From contig NC_091179.1 of the NCBI RefSeq assembly GCF_040958095.1, forward strand, positions 42,368,881-42,432,880: a DNA stretch of 64,000 nt, in the 5' to 3' direction. Under the pieces are notes generated by a model. The model had not been told where the DNA came from. It saw only the letters and a list, made by a program, of their open reading frames with translations, and did no database searches. A program made the translations under genes and the position numbers. Positions 28,901 to 43,506 of the stretch are shown piece after piece. Positions within the stretch are counted from its first letter, which is position 1, and each line of letters opens with the position of its first letter. The DNA is from Procambarus clarkii. Taxonomy: Eukaryota; Arthropoda; Malacostraca; Decapoda; Cambaridae.

Positions 28901-31900
28901 GCAATTTTTCTTGCATTTTGTTTCGTACTAAAAATCATCGAATTCAGCAATATTTTGACCTTTATCATCCCCTTTTCCTTTATGTGATATAAACAAAATA
29001 TCATCGAATTAGGCAATATTTCGCTGTTTTTCCACGTTTTTGTTAATTTTCAGTTTATTGCTATTAATTCATTAAATATACGATAAAAATGATTCAAACA
29101 CATAATTGATTAAAAATTAACCTTAAACACTTCATTTTCAATCAACTATTTGTTTCTCGTTAAAATACTGAGTAAGATATTGGAAAGAGGAGAAGTTCTG
29201 TTTTTATTGCATATATCGACGTTTCAGCCGGATTAGAGCGGTTTTACGTGTACATCTTCCATCGGTAATATAAACGGAAAATCAGGAACATTTTAGTTAA
29301 TTCTAATGAAAACACATTGATTTTTATCATTTGTATTTGAAACAACATTGTCATATGTCTTTTCTTGGATCTAAATAATACGAAACCTCGCTCTATAATT
29401 TGAAGTTAAAATCCTCAAATATGGTAATATAGAGACTTTTTTCACGTTATTCATGTAGTGTGATTATACGTATATATATTCGTTTTTACCAATATTTCGA
29501 TACTACTTCATGTTTTCTCACGATATGTGATTTGGCCTTCAAATCTCAGAATTTCGCAAATTTTGCATTTTTAACCAAGATTTCTAGCATTTTGTTTGTA
29601 CTAAATATCATCGAATTTAGCAATATTTTGACCTTTATCATCCCCTATTCCTTGATGTGATTTGAACAAAATATCATCGAATTAGGCAATATTTTGCCGT
29701 TTTTCCACGATTTTGTGAATTTTCATTTTATTGTTATTAGTTCGTTATATATTCGAGAAAAATTATGCAAACACATAATTGATCAGAAAATAACCTTAAA
29801 TACTTAATTTTCAATCATCTATTTGTTTCTCGTTAAAATACTGAGTAAGATATTGAAAAGGGGAGAAGTTCTGTTTTTATTGCATATATAGACGTTTCAG
29901 CCGGATTAAAACGGTTTTACGTGTACATCTTCCATCGGTAATATAAACCGAAAATCAGAAACATTTTAGTTAATTTTAATGAAAACACATTGATTTTTAT
30001 CATTTGTATTCGAAGCAACATCTTTATACGTCTTTTCTAGGGTCTAAAAAATACGAAACGTCGCTTTATGCTTCGAAGTTAAAATCCTCAAATTTGGTAT
30101 AATAATGAATTTTTTCACGTTTTCATGTAGTTTGATATTACGTAAATATATTCATTTTTACCAGTATTTCGATACTATTTTATGTAGTATCACGATATGT
30201 GATATGACCTTCAAATCTCAGATTTTCGCATAATATTGCATTTTAAGCAATAAAATGCAAGTTTTCTTGCATTTTGTTTCGTACTAAAAATCATCGAATT
30301 CAGCAATATTTTGACCTTTATCATCACCTTTTCCTTTATGTGATTAAAACAAAATATCATCGAATTAGGCAATATTTTGCCGTTTTTCCACGATTTTGTG
30401 AATTTTCAGTTTATTGTTATTATTTCATTAAATATTCGAGAAAAATTATGCAAACACATAATTGATCAGAAAATAACCTTATATTACTTCATTTTCAATC
30501 AACTATTTGTTTCTCGTTAAAATACTGAGTAAGATATTGAAAAGGGGAGAATTTCTGTTTTTATTGCATATATAGACGTTTCAGCCGGATTAGAACGGTT
30601 TTACGTGTACATCTTCCATCGGTAATATAAACCGAAAATCAGGAACATTTTAGTTAATTTTAATGAAAACACATTTATTTTTATCATTTGTATTAGAAGC
30701 AACATCTTTATACGTCTTTTCTAGGGTCTAAAAAATACGAAACGTCGCTTTATGATTCGAAGTTAAAATCCTCAAATTTGGTATAATAATGACTTTTTTC
30801 ACGTTTTTCATTTAGTGTGATTATCCATATATATATTCGTTTTTACCAATATTTCGATACTACTTCATGTTTTCTCATGATATGTGATTTGGCCTTCAAA
30901 TCTCAGAATTTTGCAAATTTTTCATTTTTAACCAAGTTTTCTTGCATTTTGTTTTGTACTAAATATCATCGAATTTAGCAATATTTTGACCTTTATCATC
31001 CCCTATTCTTTTATGTGATTTGAACAAAATATCATCGAATTAGGCAATATTTTGCCGTTTTTCCACGTTTTTGTGAATTTTCATTTTATTGTTATTATTT
31101 CTTTATATATTCGAGAAAAATTATGGAAACACATAATTGACCAGAAAATAACTTTAAATACTTAATTTTCAATTATCTATTTGTTTCTCGTTAAAATACT
31201 GAGTATTGAAAAGGTGAGAAGTTCTGTTTTATTGCATATATAGACGTTTCAGCCGGATTAGAACGGTTTTACGTGTACATCTTCCATCGGTAATATAAAC
31301 CGAAAATCAGAAACATTTTAGTTAATTTTAATGAAAACACATTGATTTTTATCATTTGTATTGGAAGCAACATCTTTATACGTCTTTTCTAGGGTCTAAA
31401 AAATACGAAACGTCGCTTTATGATTCGAAGTTAAAATCCTCAAATTTGGTATAATAATGACTTTTTTCACGTTTTTCATGTAGTTTGATATTACGTAAAT
31501 ATATTTATTTTTACCAGTATTTCGATACTATTTTATGTAGTATCACGATATGTGATATGACCTTCAAATCTCAGATTTTCGCATAATATTGCTTTTTAAG
31601 CAATAAAATGCAAGTTTTCTTGCATTTTGTTTCGTACTAAAAATCATCGAATTCAGCAATATTTTGACCTTTATCATCACCTTTTCCTTTATGTGATTAA
31701 AACAAAATATCATCGAATTAGGCAATATTTTGCCGTTTTTCCACGTTTTTGTGAATTTTCAGTTTATTGTTATTATTTCATTAAATATTCGAGAAAAATT
31801 ATGCAAACACATAATTGATCAGAAAATAACCTTATATTACTTCATTTTCAATCAACTATTTGTTTCTCGTTAAAATACTGAGTAAGATATTGAAAAGGGG

Positions 31901-34900
31901 AGAATTTCTGTTTTTATTGCATATATAGACGTTTCAGCCGGATTAGAACGGTTTTACGTGTACATCTTCCATCGGTAATATAAACCGAAAATCAGGAACA
32001 TTTTAGTTAATTTTAATGAAAACACATTTATTTTTATCATTTGTATTAGAAGCAACATCTTTATACGTCTTTTCTAGGGTCTAAAAAATACGAAACGTCG
32101 CTCTATGATTCGAAGTTAAAATCCTCAAATTTGGTATAATAATGACTTTTTTCACGTTTTTCATTTAGTGTGATTATCCATATATATATTCGTTTTTACC
32201 AATATTTCGATACTACTTCATGTTTTCTCACGATATGTGATTTGGCCTTCAAATCTCAGAATTTCGCAAATTTTTCATTTTTAACCAAGTTTTCTTGCAT
32301 TTTGTTTTGTACTAAATATCATCGAATTTAGCAATATTTTGACCTTTATCATCCCCTATTCTTTTATGTGATTTGAACAAAATATCATCGAATTAGGCAA
32401 TATTTTGCCGTTTTTCCACGTTTTTGTGAATTTTCATTTTATTGTTATTATTTCTTTATATATTCGAGAAAAATTATGGAAACACATAATTGATCAGAAA
32501 ATAACTTTAAATACTTAATTTTCAATTATCTATTTGTTTCTCGTTAAAATACTGAGTACTGAAAAGGTGAGAAGTTCTGTTTTATTGCATATATAGACGT
32601 TTCAGCCGGATTAGAACGGTTTTACGTGTACATCTTCCATCGGTAATATAAACCGAAAATCAGAAACATTTTAGTTAATTTTAATGAAAACACATTGATT
32701 TTTATCATTTGTATTGGAAGCAACATCTTTATACGTCTTTTCTAGGGTCTAAAAAATACGAAACGTCGCTTTATGATTCGAAGTTAAAATCCTCAAATTT
32801 GGTATAATAATGACTTTTTTCACGTTTTTCATGTAGTTTGATATTACGTAAATATATTTATTTTTACCAGTATTTCGATACTATTTTATGTAGTATCACG
32901 ATATGTGATATGACCTTCAAATCTCAGATTTTCGCATAATATTGCTTTTTAAGCAATAAAATGCAAGTTTTCTTGCATTTTGTTTCGTACTAAAAATCAT
33001 CGAATTCAGCAATATTTTGACCTTTATCATCACCTTTTCCTTTATGTGATTTAAACAAAATATCATCGAATTAGGCAATATTTTGCCGTTTTTCCACGGT
33101 TTTTTGAATTTTCAGTTTATTATTATTTCATTAAATATTCGAGAAAAATTATGCAAACACATAATTGATCAGAAAATAACCTTATATTACTTCATTTTCA
33201 ATCAACTATTTGTTTCTCGTTAAAATACTGAGTAAGATATTGAAAAGGGGAGAAGTTCTATTTTTATTGCATATATAGACGTTTCAGCCGGATTAGAACG
33301 GTTTTACGTGTACATCTTCCATCGGTAATATAAACAGAAAATCAGGAACATTTTAGTTAATTTTAATGAAAACACATTTATTTTTATCATTTGTATTAGA
33401 AGCATTATCTTTATACGTCTTTTCTAGGGTCTAAAAAATAGGAAACGTCGCTTTATGATTCGAAGTTAAAATCCTCAAATTTGGTATAATAATGACTTTT
33501 TTCACGTTTTTCATGTAGTTTGATATTACGTAAATATATTCATTTTTACCAGTATTTCGATACTATTTTATATAGTATCACGATATGTGATATGTCCTTC
33601 AAATCTCAGATTTTCGCATAATATTGCATTTTAAGCAATACAATGCAATTTTTCTTGCATTTTGTTTCGTACTAAAAATCATCGAATTCAGCAATACTTT
33701 GACCTTTATCATCCCCTTTTCCTTTAAGTGATATAAACAAAATATCATCGAATTAGGCAATATTTTGCTGTTTTTCCACGTTTTTGTGAATTTTCAGTTT
33801 ATTGCTATTAATTCATTAAATATACGATAAAAATGATTCAAACACATAATTGATTAAAAATTAACCTTAAACACTTCATTTTCAATCAACTATTTGTTTC
33901 TCGTTAAAATACTGAGTAAGATATTGGAAAGAGGAGAAGTTCTGTTTTTATTGCATATATCGACGTTTCAGCCGGATTAGAGCGGTTTTACGTGTACATC
34001 TTCCATCGGTAATATAAACGGAAAATCAGGAACATTTTAGTTAATTCTAATGAAAACACATTGATTTTTATCATTTGTATTTGAAACAACATTGTCATAT
34101 GTCTTTTCTTGGATCTAAATAATACGAAACCTCGCTCTATAATTTGAAGTTAAAATCCTCAAATATGGTAATATAGAGACTTTTTTCACGTTATTCATGT
34201 AGTGTGATTATACGTATATATATTCGTTTTTACCAATATTTCGATACTACTTCATGTTTTCTCACGATATGTGATTTGGCCTTCAAATCTCAGAATTTCG
34301 CAAATTTTGCATTTTTAACCAAGATTTCTAGCATTTTGTTTGTACTAAATATCATCGAATTTAGCAATATTTTGACCTTTATCATCCCCTATTCCTTGAT
34401 GTGATTTGAACAAAATATCATCGAATTAGGCAATATTTTGCCGTTTTTCCACGATTTTGTGAATTTTCATTTTATTGTTATTATTTCGTTATATATTCGA
34501 GAAAAATTATGCAAACACATAATTGATCAGAAAATAACCTTAAATACTTAATTTTCAATCATCTATTTGTTTCTCGTTAAAATACTGAGTAAGATATTGA
34601 AAAGGGGAGAAGTTCTGTTTTTATTGCATATATAGACGTTTCAGCCGGATTAAAACGGTTTTACGTGTACATCTTCCATCGGTAATATAAACCGAAAATC
34701 AGAAACATTTTAGTTAATTTTAATGAAAACACATTGATTTTTATCATTTGTATTGGAAGCAACATCTTTATACGTCTTTTCTAGGGTCTAAAAAATACGA
34801 AACGTCGCTTTATGATTCGAAGTTAAAATCCTCAAATTTGGTATAATAATGACTTTTTTCACGTTTTTCATGTAGTTTGATATTACGTAAATATATTTAT

Positions 34901-37010
34901 TTTTACCAGTATTTCGATACTATTTTATGTAGTATCACGATATGTGATATGACCTTCAAATCTCAGATTTTCGCATAATATTGCTTTTTAAGCAATAAAA
35001 TGCAAGTTTTCTTGCATTTTGTTTCGTACTAAAAATCATCGAATTCAGCAATATTTTGACCTTTATCATCACCTTTTCCTTTATGTGATTTAAACAAAAT
35101 ATCATCGAATTAGGCAATATTTTGCCGTTTTTCCACGGTTTTTTGAATTTTCAGTTTATTATTATTTCATTAAATATTCGAGAAAAATTATGCAAACACA
35201 TAATTGATCAGAAAATAACCTTATATTACTTCATTTTCAATCAACTATTTGTTTCTCGTTAAAATACTGAGTAAGATATTGAAAAGGGGAGAAGTTCTAT
35301 TTTTATTGCATATATAGACGTTTCAGCCGGATTAGAACGGTTTTACGTGTACATCTTCCATCGGTAATATAAACAGAAAATCAGGAACATTTTAGTTAAT
35401 TTTAATGAAAACACATTTATTTTTATCATTTGTATTAGAAGCATTATCTTTATACGTCTTTTCTAGGGTCTAAAAAATAGGAAACGTCGCTTTATGATTC
35501 GAAGTTAAAATCCTCAAATTTGGTATAATAATGACTTTTTTCACGTTTTTCATGTAGTTTGATATTACGTAAATATATTCATTTTTACCAGTATTTCGAT
35601 ACTATTTTATATAGTATCACGATATGTGATATGTCCTTCAAATCTCAGATTTTCGCATAATATTGCATTTTAAGCAATAGAATGCAATTTTTCTTGCATT
35701 TTGTTTCGTACTAAAAATCATCGAATTCAGCAATACTTTGACCTTTATCATCCCCTTTTCCTTTAAGTGATATAAACAAAATATCATCGAATTAGGCAAT
35801 ATTTTGCTGTTTTTCCACGTTTTTGTGAATTTTCAGTTTATTGCTATTAATTCATTAAATATACGATAAAAATGATTCAAACACATAATTGATTAAAAAT
35901 TAACCTTAAACACTTCATTTTCAATCAACTATTTGTTTCTCGTTAAAATACTGAGTAAGATATTGGAAAGAGGAGAAGTTCTGTTTTTATTGCATATATC
36001 GACGTTTCAGCCGGATTAGAGCGGTTTTACGTGTACATCTTCCATCGGTAATATAAACGGAAAATCAGGAACATTTTAGTTAATTCTAATGAAAACACAT
36101 TGATTTTTATCATTTGTATTTGAAACAACATTGTCATATGTCTTTTCTTGGATCTAAATAATACGAAACCTCGCTCTATAATTTGAAGTTAAAATCCTCA
36201 AATATGGTAATATAGAGACTTTTTTCACGTTATTCATGTAGTGTGATTATACGTATATATATTCGTTTTTACCAATATTTCGATACTACTTCATGTTTTC
36301 TCACGATATGTGATTTGGCCTTCAAATCTCAGAATTTCGCAAATTTTGCATTTTTAACCAAGATTTCTAGCATTTTGTTTGTACTAAATATCATCGAATT
36401 TAGCAATATTTTGACCTTTATCATCCCCTATTCCTTGATGTGATTTGAACAAAATATCATCGAATTAGGCAATATTTTGCCGTTTTTCCACGATTTTGTG
36501 AATTTTCATTTTATTGTTATTATTTCGTTATATATTCGAGAAAAATTATGCAAACACATAATTGATCAGAAAATAACCTTAAATACTTAATTTTCAATCA
36601 TCTATTTGTTTCTCGTTAAAATACTGAGTAAGATATTGAAAAGGGGAGAAGTTCTGTTTTTATTGCATATATAGACGTTTCAGCCGGATTAAAACGGTTT
36701 TACGTGTACATCTTCCATCGGTAATATAAACCGAAAATCAGAAACATTTTAGTTAATTTTAATGAAAACACATTGATTTTTATCATTTGTATTCGAAGCA
36801 ACATCTTTATACGTCTTTTCTAGGGTCTAAAAAATACGAAACGTCGCTTTATGCTTCGAAGTTAAAATCCTCAAATTTGGTATAATAATGAATTTTTTCA
36901 CGTTTTCATGTAGTTTGATATTACGTAAATATATTCATTTTTACCAGTATCTCGATACTATTTTATGTAGTATCACGATATGTGATATGACCTTCAAATC
37001 TCTGATTTTC
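24050..37010 (+). repeat. 6.78 kb higher-order repeat (decamer), about two copies
   Basis: Markers recur at 6,782-6,783 bp across this block. Examples are the CCACGGTTTTTTG units starting at 26,251 and 33,033, and AAGATTTCTAGC near 27,540 and 34,322. Copy 1 is about 24,050-30,830. Copy 2 starts at about 30,832 and stays parallel until about 37,010, where CAATACAATGCAATTTTTC replaces the expected sequence. Sites with single-base differences (such as the CTACTTCATG and CTAATTCATG versions of the B/A junction) show slight divergence. Ten monomers make one unit. Confidence 0.82.
26251..30326 (+). repeat. 2,038-bp B-A-B trimer, two tandem copies
   Basis: The unit 26,251-28,288 is followed by 28,289-30,326. 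Each has a B monomer with CCACGGTTTTTTG and TTTATTATTATTTC, an A monomer with ATTTCGCTGTTTTTCC, and a B monomer with CCACGATTTTGTG. Because three monomers form the unit, two B monomers stand side by side at 28,289, breaking the A/B alternation. The same trimer occurs again at 33,033-35,071 and 35,072 to about 37,109 in the second 6.78 kb unit. Copies are close to identical by eye. Confidence 0.88.
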
Positions 37011-37109
37011 GCATAATATTGCATTTTAAGCAATACAATGCAATTTTTCTTGCATTTTGTTTCGTACTAAAAATCATCGAATTCAGCAATATTTTGACCT
37101 TTATCATCC
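33033..37109 (+). repeat. 2,039-bp B-A-B trimer, second pair
   Basis: This is the same trimer pair as at 26,251-30,326, displaced by 6,782 bp. It shares the CCACGGTTTTTTG, AAAAAATAGGAAACG and GCATTATCTTTATACG variants. Small differences, such as CAATACTTTGACC and TTTAAGTGATATAAAC in this pair, allow it to be told from the first. The next unit is no longer a trimer: at about 37,110 an A monomer follows, and a further A-B pair extends to 38,465 at about 1,356 bp offset. Confidence 0.85.
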
Positions 37110-38465
37110 CCTTTTCCTTTAAGTGATATAAACAAAATATCATCGAATTAGGCAATATTTTGCTGTTTTTCCACGTTTTTGTGAATTTTCAGTTTATTGC
37201 TATTAATTCATTAAATATACGATAAAAATGATTCAAACACATAATTGATTAAAAATTAACCTTAAACACTTCATTTTCAATCAACTATTTGTTTCTCGTT
37301 AAAATACTGAGTAAGATATTGGAAAGAGGAGAAGTTCTGTTTTTATTGCATATATCGACGTTTCAGCCGGATTAGAGCGGTTTTACGTGTACATCTTCCA
37401 TCGGTAATATAAACGGAAAATCAGGAACATATTAGTTAATTGTAATGAAAACACATTGATTTTTATCATTTGTATTTGAAACAACATTGTCATATGTCTT
37501 TTCTTGGATCTAAATAATACGAAACCTCGCTCTATAATTTGAAGTTAAAATCCTCAAATATGGTAATATAGAGACTTTTTTCACGTTATTCATGTAGTGT
37601 GATTATACGTATATGTATTCGTTTTTACCAATATTTCGATACTACTTCATGTTTTCTCACGATATGTGATTTGGCCTTCAAATCTCAGAATTTCGCAAAT
37701 TTTGCATTTTTAACCAAGATTTCTAGCATTTTGTTTGTACTAAATATCATCGAATTTATCAATATTTTGACCTTTATCATCCCCTATTCCTTGATGTGAT
37801 TTGAACAAAATATCATCGAATTAGGCAATATTTTGCCGTTTTTCCACGATTTTGTGAATTTTCATTTTATTGTTATTATTTCGTTATATATTCGAGAAAA
37901 ATTATGCAAACACATAATTGATCAGAAAATAACCTTAAATACTTAATTTTCAATCATCTATTTGTTTCTCGTTAAAATACTGAGTAAGATATTGAAAAGG
38001 GGAGAAGTTCTGTTTTTATTGCATATATAGACGTTTCAGCCGGATTAAAACGGTTTTACGTGTACATCTTCCATCGGTAATATAAACCGAAAATCAGAAA
38101 CATTTTAGTTAATTTTAATGAAAACACATTGATTTTTATCATTTGTATTCGAAGCAACATCTTTATACGTCTTTTCTAGGTTCTAAAAAATACGAAACGT
38201 CGCTTTATGCTTCGAAGTTAAAATCCTCAAATTTGGTATAATAATGAATTTTTTCACGTTTTCATGTAGTTTGATATTACGTAAATATATTCATTTTTAC
38301 CAGTATTTCGATACTATTTTATGTAGTATCACGATATGTGATATGACCTTCAAATCTCAGATTTTCGCATAATATTGCATTTTAAGCAATAAAATGCAAG
38401 TTTTCTTGCATTTTGTTTCGTACTAAAAATCATCGAATTCAGCAATATTTTGACGTTTATCATCC

Positions 38466-40496
38466 CCTTTTCCTTTATGTGATATAAACAAAATAACATC
38501 GAATTAGGCAATATTTTGCCGTTTTTCCACGTTTTTGTGAATTTTCAGTTTATTGTTATTATTTCAATAAATATTCGAGAAAAATTATGCAAACACATAA
38601 TTGATCAGAAAACAACCTTAAATACTTCATTTTCAATCATCTATTTGTTTCTCGGTAAAATACTGAGTACGATATTGAAAAGGGGAGAAGTTCTGTTTTT
38701 ATTGCATATATAGACGTTTCAGCCGGATTAGAACGGTTTTACGTGTACATCTTCCATCGGTATTAATAACCGAAAATCAGGAATATTTTAGTTAATTTTA
38801 ATGACATTGATTTTTATCATTTGTATTGGAAGCAACATCTTTATACGTCTTTCCTAGGGTCTAAAAAATAAGAAACGTCGCTTTATGATTCGAAGTTAAA
38901 ATCCTCAAATTTGTTATAATAATGACTTTTTTCACGTTTTTCATGTAGTTTGATATTACGTAAATATATTCATTTTTACCAGTTTTTCGATACTATTTTA
39001 TATAGTATCACGATATGTGATATATCCTTCAAATCTCAGATTTTCGCGTAATATTGCATTTTAAGCAATACAATGCAAGTTTTCTTTCATTTTGTTGCGT
39101 ACTAAAAATCATCGAATTCAGCAATATTTTGACGTTTATCATCCCCTTTTCCTTTAAGTGATATAAACAAAATATCATCGAATTAGGCAATATTTTGCTG
39201 TTTTTCCACGTTTTTGTGAATTTTCAGTTCATTGCTATTAATTCATTATATATACGATAAAAATGATTCCAACACATAATTGATTAAAAATTAACCTTAA
39301 ACACTTCATTTTCAATCAACTATTTGTTTCTCGTTAAAATACTGAGTAAGATATTGGAAAGAGGAGAAGTTCTGTTTTTATTGCATATATCGACGTTTCA
39401 GCCGGATTAGAGCGGTTTTACGTGTACATCTTCCATCGGTAATATAAACGGAAAATCAGGAACATTTTAGTTAATTCTAATGAAAACACATTGATTTTTA
39501 TCATTTGTATTTGAAACAACATTGTCATATATCTATTCTTGGATCTAAATAATACGAAACCTCGCTCTATAATTTGAAACTAAAATCCTCAAATATGGTA
39601 ATATAGTGACTTTTTTCACGTTATTCATGTAGTGTGATTATACGTATATATATTCGTTTTTACCAATATTTCGATACTACTTCATGTTTTCTCACGATAT
39701 GTGATTTGGCCTTCAAATCTCAGAATTTCGCAAATTTTTCATTTTTAACCAAGTTTTCTTGCATTTTGTTTTGTACTAAATATCATCGAATTTAGCAATA
39801 TTTTGACCTTTATCATCCCCTATTCTTTTATGTGATTTGAACAAAATATCATCGAATTAGGCAATATTTTGCCGTTTTTCCACGTTTTTGTGAATTTTCA
39901 TTTTATTGTTATTATTTCTTTATATATTCGAGAAAAATTATGCAAACACATAATTGATCAGAAAATAACTTTAAATACTTAATTTCCAATTATCTATTTG
40001 TTTCTCGTTAAAATACTGAGTATTGAAAAGGGGAGAAGTTCTGTTTTATTGCATATATAGACGTTTCAGCCGGATTAGAACGGTTTTACGTGTACATCTT
40101 CCATCGGTAATATAAAGCGAAAATCAGAAACATTTTAGTTAATTTTAATGAAAACACATTGATTTTTATCATTTGTATTGGAAGCAACATCTTTATACGT
40201 CTTTTCTAGGGTCTAAAAAATACGAAACGTCGCTTTATGATTCGAAGTTAAAATCCTCAAATTTGGTATAATAATGACTTTTTTCACGTTTTTCATGTAG
40301 TTTGATATTACGTAAATATATTCATTTTTACCAGTATTTCGATACTATTTTATGTAGTATCACGATATGTGATATGACCTTCAAATCTCAGATTTTCGCA
40401 TAATATTGCTTTTTAAGCAATAAAATGCAAGTTTTCTTGCATTTTGTTTCGTACTAAAAATCATCGAATTCAGCAATATTTTGACCTTTATCATCA
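38466..40496 (+). repeat. Transitional satellite block (CGGTATTAATAACCG variant to ACTGAGTATTGAAAAGG variant)
   Basis: Three monomers join the 6.78 kb domain to the right-hand domain. The first (from 38,466) carries AAAATAACATCGAATTAGG and TCGGTATTAATAACCG, which mark the 2.78 kb units further right. The following monomers resemble the 19.5-20.6 kb block, with GACATTGATTTTTATC, CAGTTTTTCGATAC, GCGTAATATTGC, GTCATATATCTATTC and ACTGAGTATTGAAAAGG. The block is therefore a mosaic with parts related to distant regions of the array. Confidence 0.7.
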
Positions 40497-43427
40497 CCTT
40501 TTCCTTTATGTGATTTAAACAAAATATCATCGAATTAGGCAATATTTTGCCGTTTTTCCACGTTTTTTTGAATTTTCAGTTTATTGTTATTATTTCATTA
40601 AATATTCGAGAAAAATTATGCAAACACATAATTGATCAGAAAATAACCTTATATTACTTCATTTTCAATCAACTATTTGTTTCTCGTTAAAATACTGAGT
40701 AAGATATTGAAAAGGGGAGAATTTCTGTTTTTATTGCATATATAGACGTTTCAGCCGGATTAGAACGGTTTTACGTGTACATCTTCCATTGGTAATATAA
40801 ACCGAAAATCAGGAACATTTTAGTTAATTTTAATGAAAACACATTTATTTTTATCATTTGTATTAGAAGCAACATCTTTATACGTCTTTTCTAGGGTCTA
40901 AAAAATACGAAACGTCGCTTTATGATTCGAAGTTAAAATCCTCAAATTTGGTATAATAATGACTTTTTTCACATTTTTCATTTAGTGTGATTATCCATAT
41001 ATATATTCGTTTTTACCAATATTTCGATACTACTTCATGTTTTCTCACGATATGTGATTTGGCCTTCAAATCTCAGAATTTCGCAAATTTTGCATTTTTA
41101 ACCAAGTTTTCTAGCATTTTGTTTTGTACTAAATATCATCGAATTTAGCAATATTTTGACCTTTATCATCCCCTATTCCTTGATGTGATTTGAACAAAAT
41201 ATCATCGAATTAGGCAATATTTTGCCGTTTTTCCACGTATTTGTGAATTTTCATTTTATTGTTAATATTTCTTTATATATTCGAGAAAAATTATGCAAAC
41301 ACATAATTGATCAGAAAATAACCTTAAATACTTAATTTTCAATCATCTATTTGTTTCTCGTTAAAATACTGAGTAAGATATTGAAAAGGGGAGAAGTTCT
41401 GTTTTTATTGCATATATAGACGTTTCAGCCGGATTAATACGGTTTTACGTGTACATCTTCCATCGGTAATATAAACCGAAAATCAGAAACATTTTAGTTA
41501 ATTTTAATGAAAACACATTGATTTTTATCATTTGTATTCGAAGCAACATCTTTATACGTCTTTTCTAGGGTCTAAAAAATACGAAACGTCGCTTTATGAT
41601 TCGAAGTTAAAATCCTCAAATTTGGTATAATAATGAATTTTTTCACGTTTTCATGTAGTTTGATATTACGTAAATATATTCATTTTTACCAGTATTTCGA
41701 TACTATTTTATGTAGTATCACGATATGTGATATGACCTTCAAATCTCAGATTTTCGCATAATATTGCATTTTAAGCAATAAAATGCAAGTTTTCTTGCAT
41801 TTTGTTTCGTACTAAAAATCATCGAATTCAGCAATATTTTGACGTTTATCATCCCCTTTTCCTTTATGTGATATAAACAAAATAACATCGAATTAGGCAA
41901 TATTTTGCCGTTTTTCCACGTTTTTGTGAATTTTCAGTTAATTGTTATTATTTCAATAAATATTCGAGAAAAATTATGCAAACACATAATTGATCAGAAA
42001 ATAACCTTAAATAGTTCATTTTCAATCATCTATTTGTTTCTCGGTAAAATACTGAGTACGATATTGAAAAGGGGAGAAGTTCTGTTTTTATTGCATATAT
42101 AGACGTTTCAGCCGGATTAGAACGGTTTTACGTGTACATCTTCCATCGGTATTAATAACCGAAAATCAGGAACATTTTAGTTAATTTTAATGAAAACACA
42201 TTGATTTTTATCATTTGTATTGGAAGCAACATCTTTATACGTCTTTTCTACCGTCTAAAAAATACGAAACGTCGCTTTATGATTCGAAGTTAAAATCCTC
42301 AAATTTGGTATAATAATGACTTTTTTCACGTTTTTCATGTAGTTTGATATTACGTAAATATATTCATTTTTACCAGTATTTCGATACTATTTAATGTAGT
42401 ATCACGATATGTGATATGTCCTTCAAATCTCAGATTTTCGCATAATATTGCATTTTAAGCAATAAAATGCAAGTTTCTTGCATTTTGTTTCGTACTAAAA
42501 ATCATCGAATTCAGCAATATTTTGACGTTTATCATCCCCTTTTCCTTTATGTGATATAAACAAAATATCATCGAATTAGGCAATATTTTGCTGTTTTTCC
42601 ACGTTTTTGTGAATTTTCAGTTTATTGCTCATAATTCATTAAATATACGATTGAAATGATGCAAACACAATTGATTAAAAATTAACCTTAAACACTTCAT
42701 TTTCAATCAACTATTTGTTTCTCGTTAAAATACTGAGTAAGATATTGGAAAGAGGAGAAGTTCTGTTTTTATTGCATATATAGACGTTTCAGCCGGATTA
42801 AAATGGTTTTACGTGTACATCTTCCATCGGTAATATAAACCGAAAATCAGGAACATTTTAGTTAATTTTAATGAAAACACATTGATTTTTATCATTTGTA
42901 TTGGAAGCAACATCTTTATACGTCTTTTCTAGGGTCTAAAAAATATGAAACGTCGTTTTATGATTCGAAGTTAAAATCCTCAAATTTGGTATAATAATGA
43001 CTTTTTTCACGTTTTTCAAGTAGTTTGATATTACGTAAATATATTCATTTTTACCAGTATTTCGATACTATTTTATGTAGTATCACGATATGTGATATGA
43101 CCTTCAAATCTCAGATTTTCGCATAATATTGCATTTTAAGCAATAAAATGCAAGTTTTCCTGCATTTTGTTTCGTACTAAAAATCATCGAATTCAGCAAT
43201 ATTTTGACGTTTATCATCCCCTTTTCCTTTATGTGATATAAACAAAATATCATCGAATTAGGCAATATTTTGCTGTTTTTCCACGTTTTTGTGAATTTTC
43301 AGTTTATTGCAATTAATTCATTAAATATACGATAAAAATGATGCAAACACATAATTGATTAAAAATTAACCTTAGACACTTCATTTTCAATCAATTATTT
43401 GTTTCTCGTTAAAACACTGAGTAAGAT

Positions 43428-43506
43428 GTGTACATGCAGTGTGTACATGCATGTGTACATGCATGTGTACATGTACTTCTCCTCTTTCCAATGAAAGAGG
43501 AGAAGT
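43428..43506. repeat. 65-nt hairpin/microsatellite insertion with flanking arm, copy 1
   Basis: Other type A monomers read GTAAGAT-ATTG-GAAAGAGGAGAAG. Here ATTG is replaced by 65 nt (43,428-43,492) made of GTGTACATGCA/GTGTACATGCAT repeats followed by ACTTCTCCTCTTTCCAAT, the exact reverse complement of the normal ATTGGAAAGAGGAGAAGT. With the downstream flank this makes a perfect 14-bp stem (43,475-43,488 against 43,493-43,506) around a CAAT loop. A templated, snap-back origin is the simplest reading. Confidence 0.95.
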
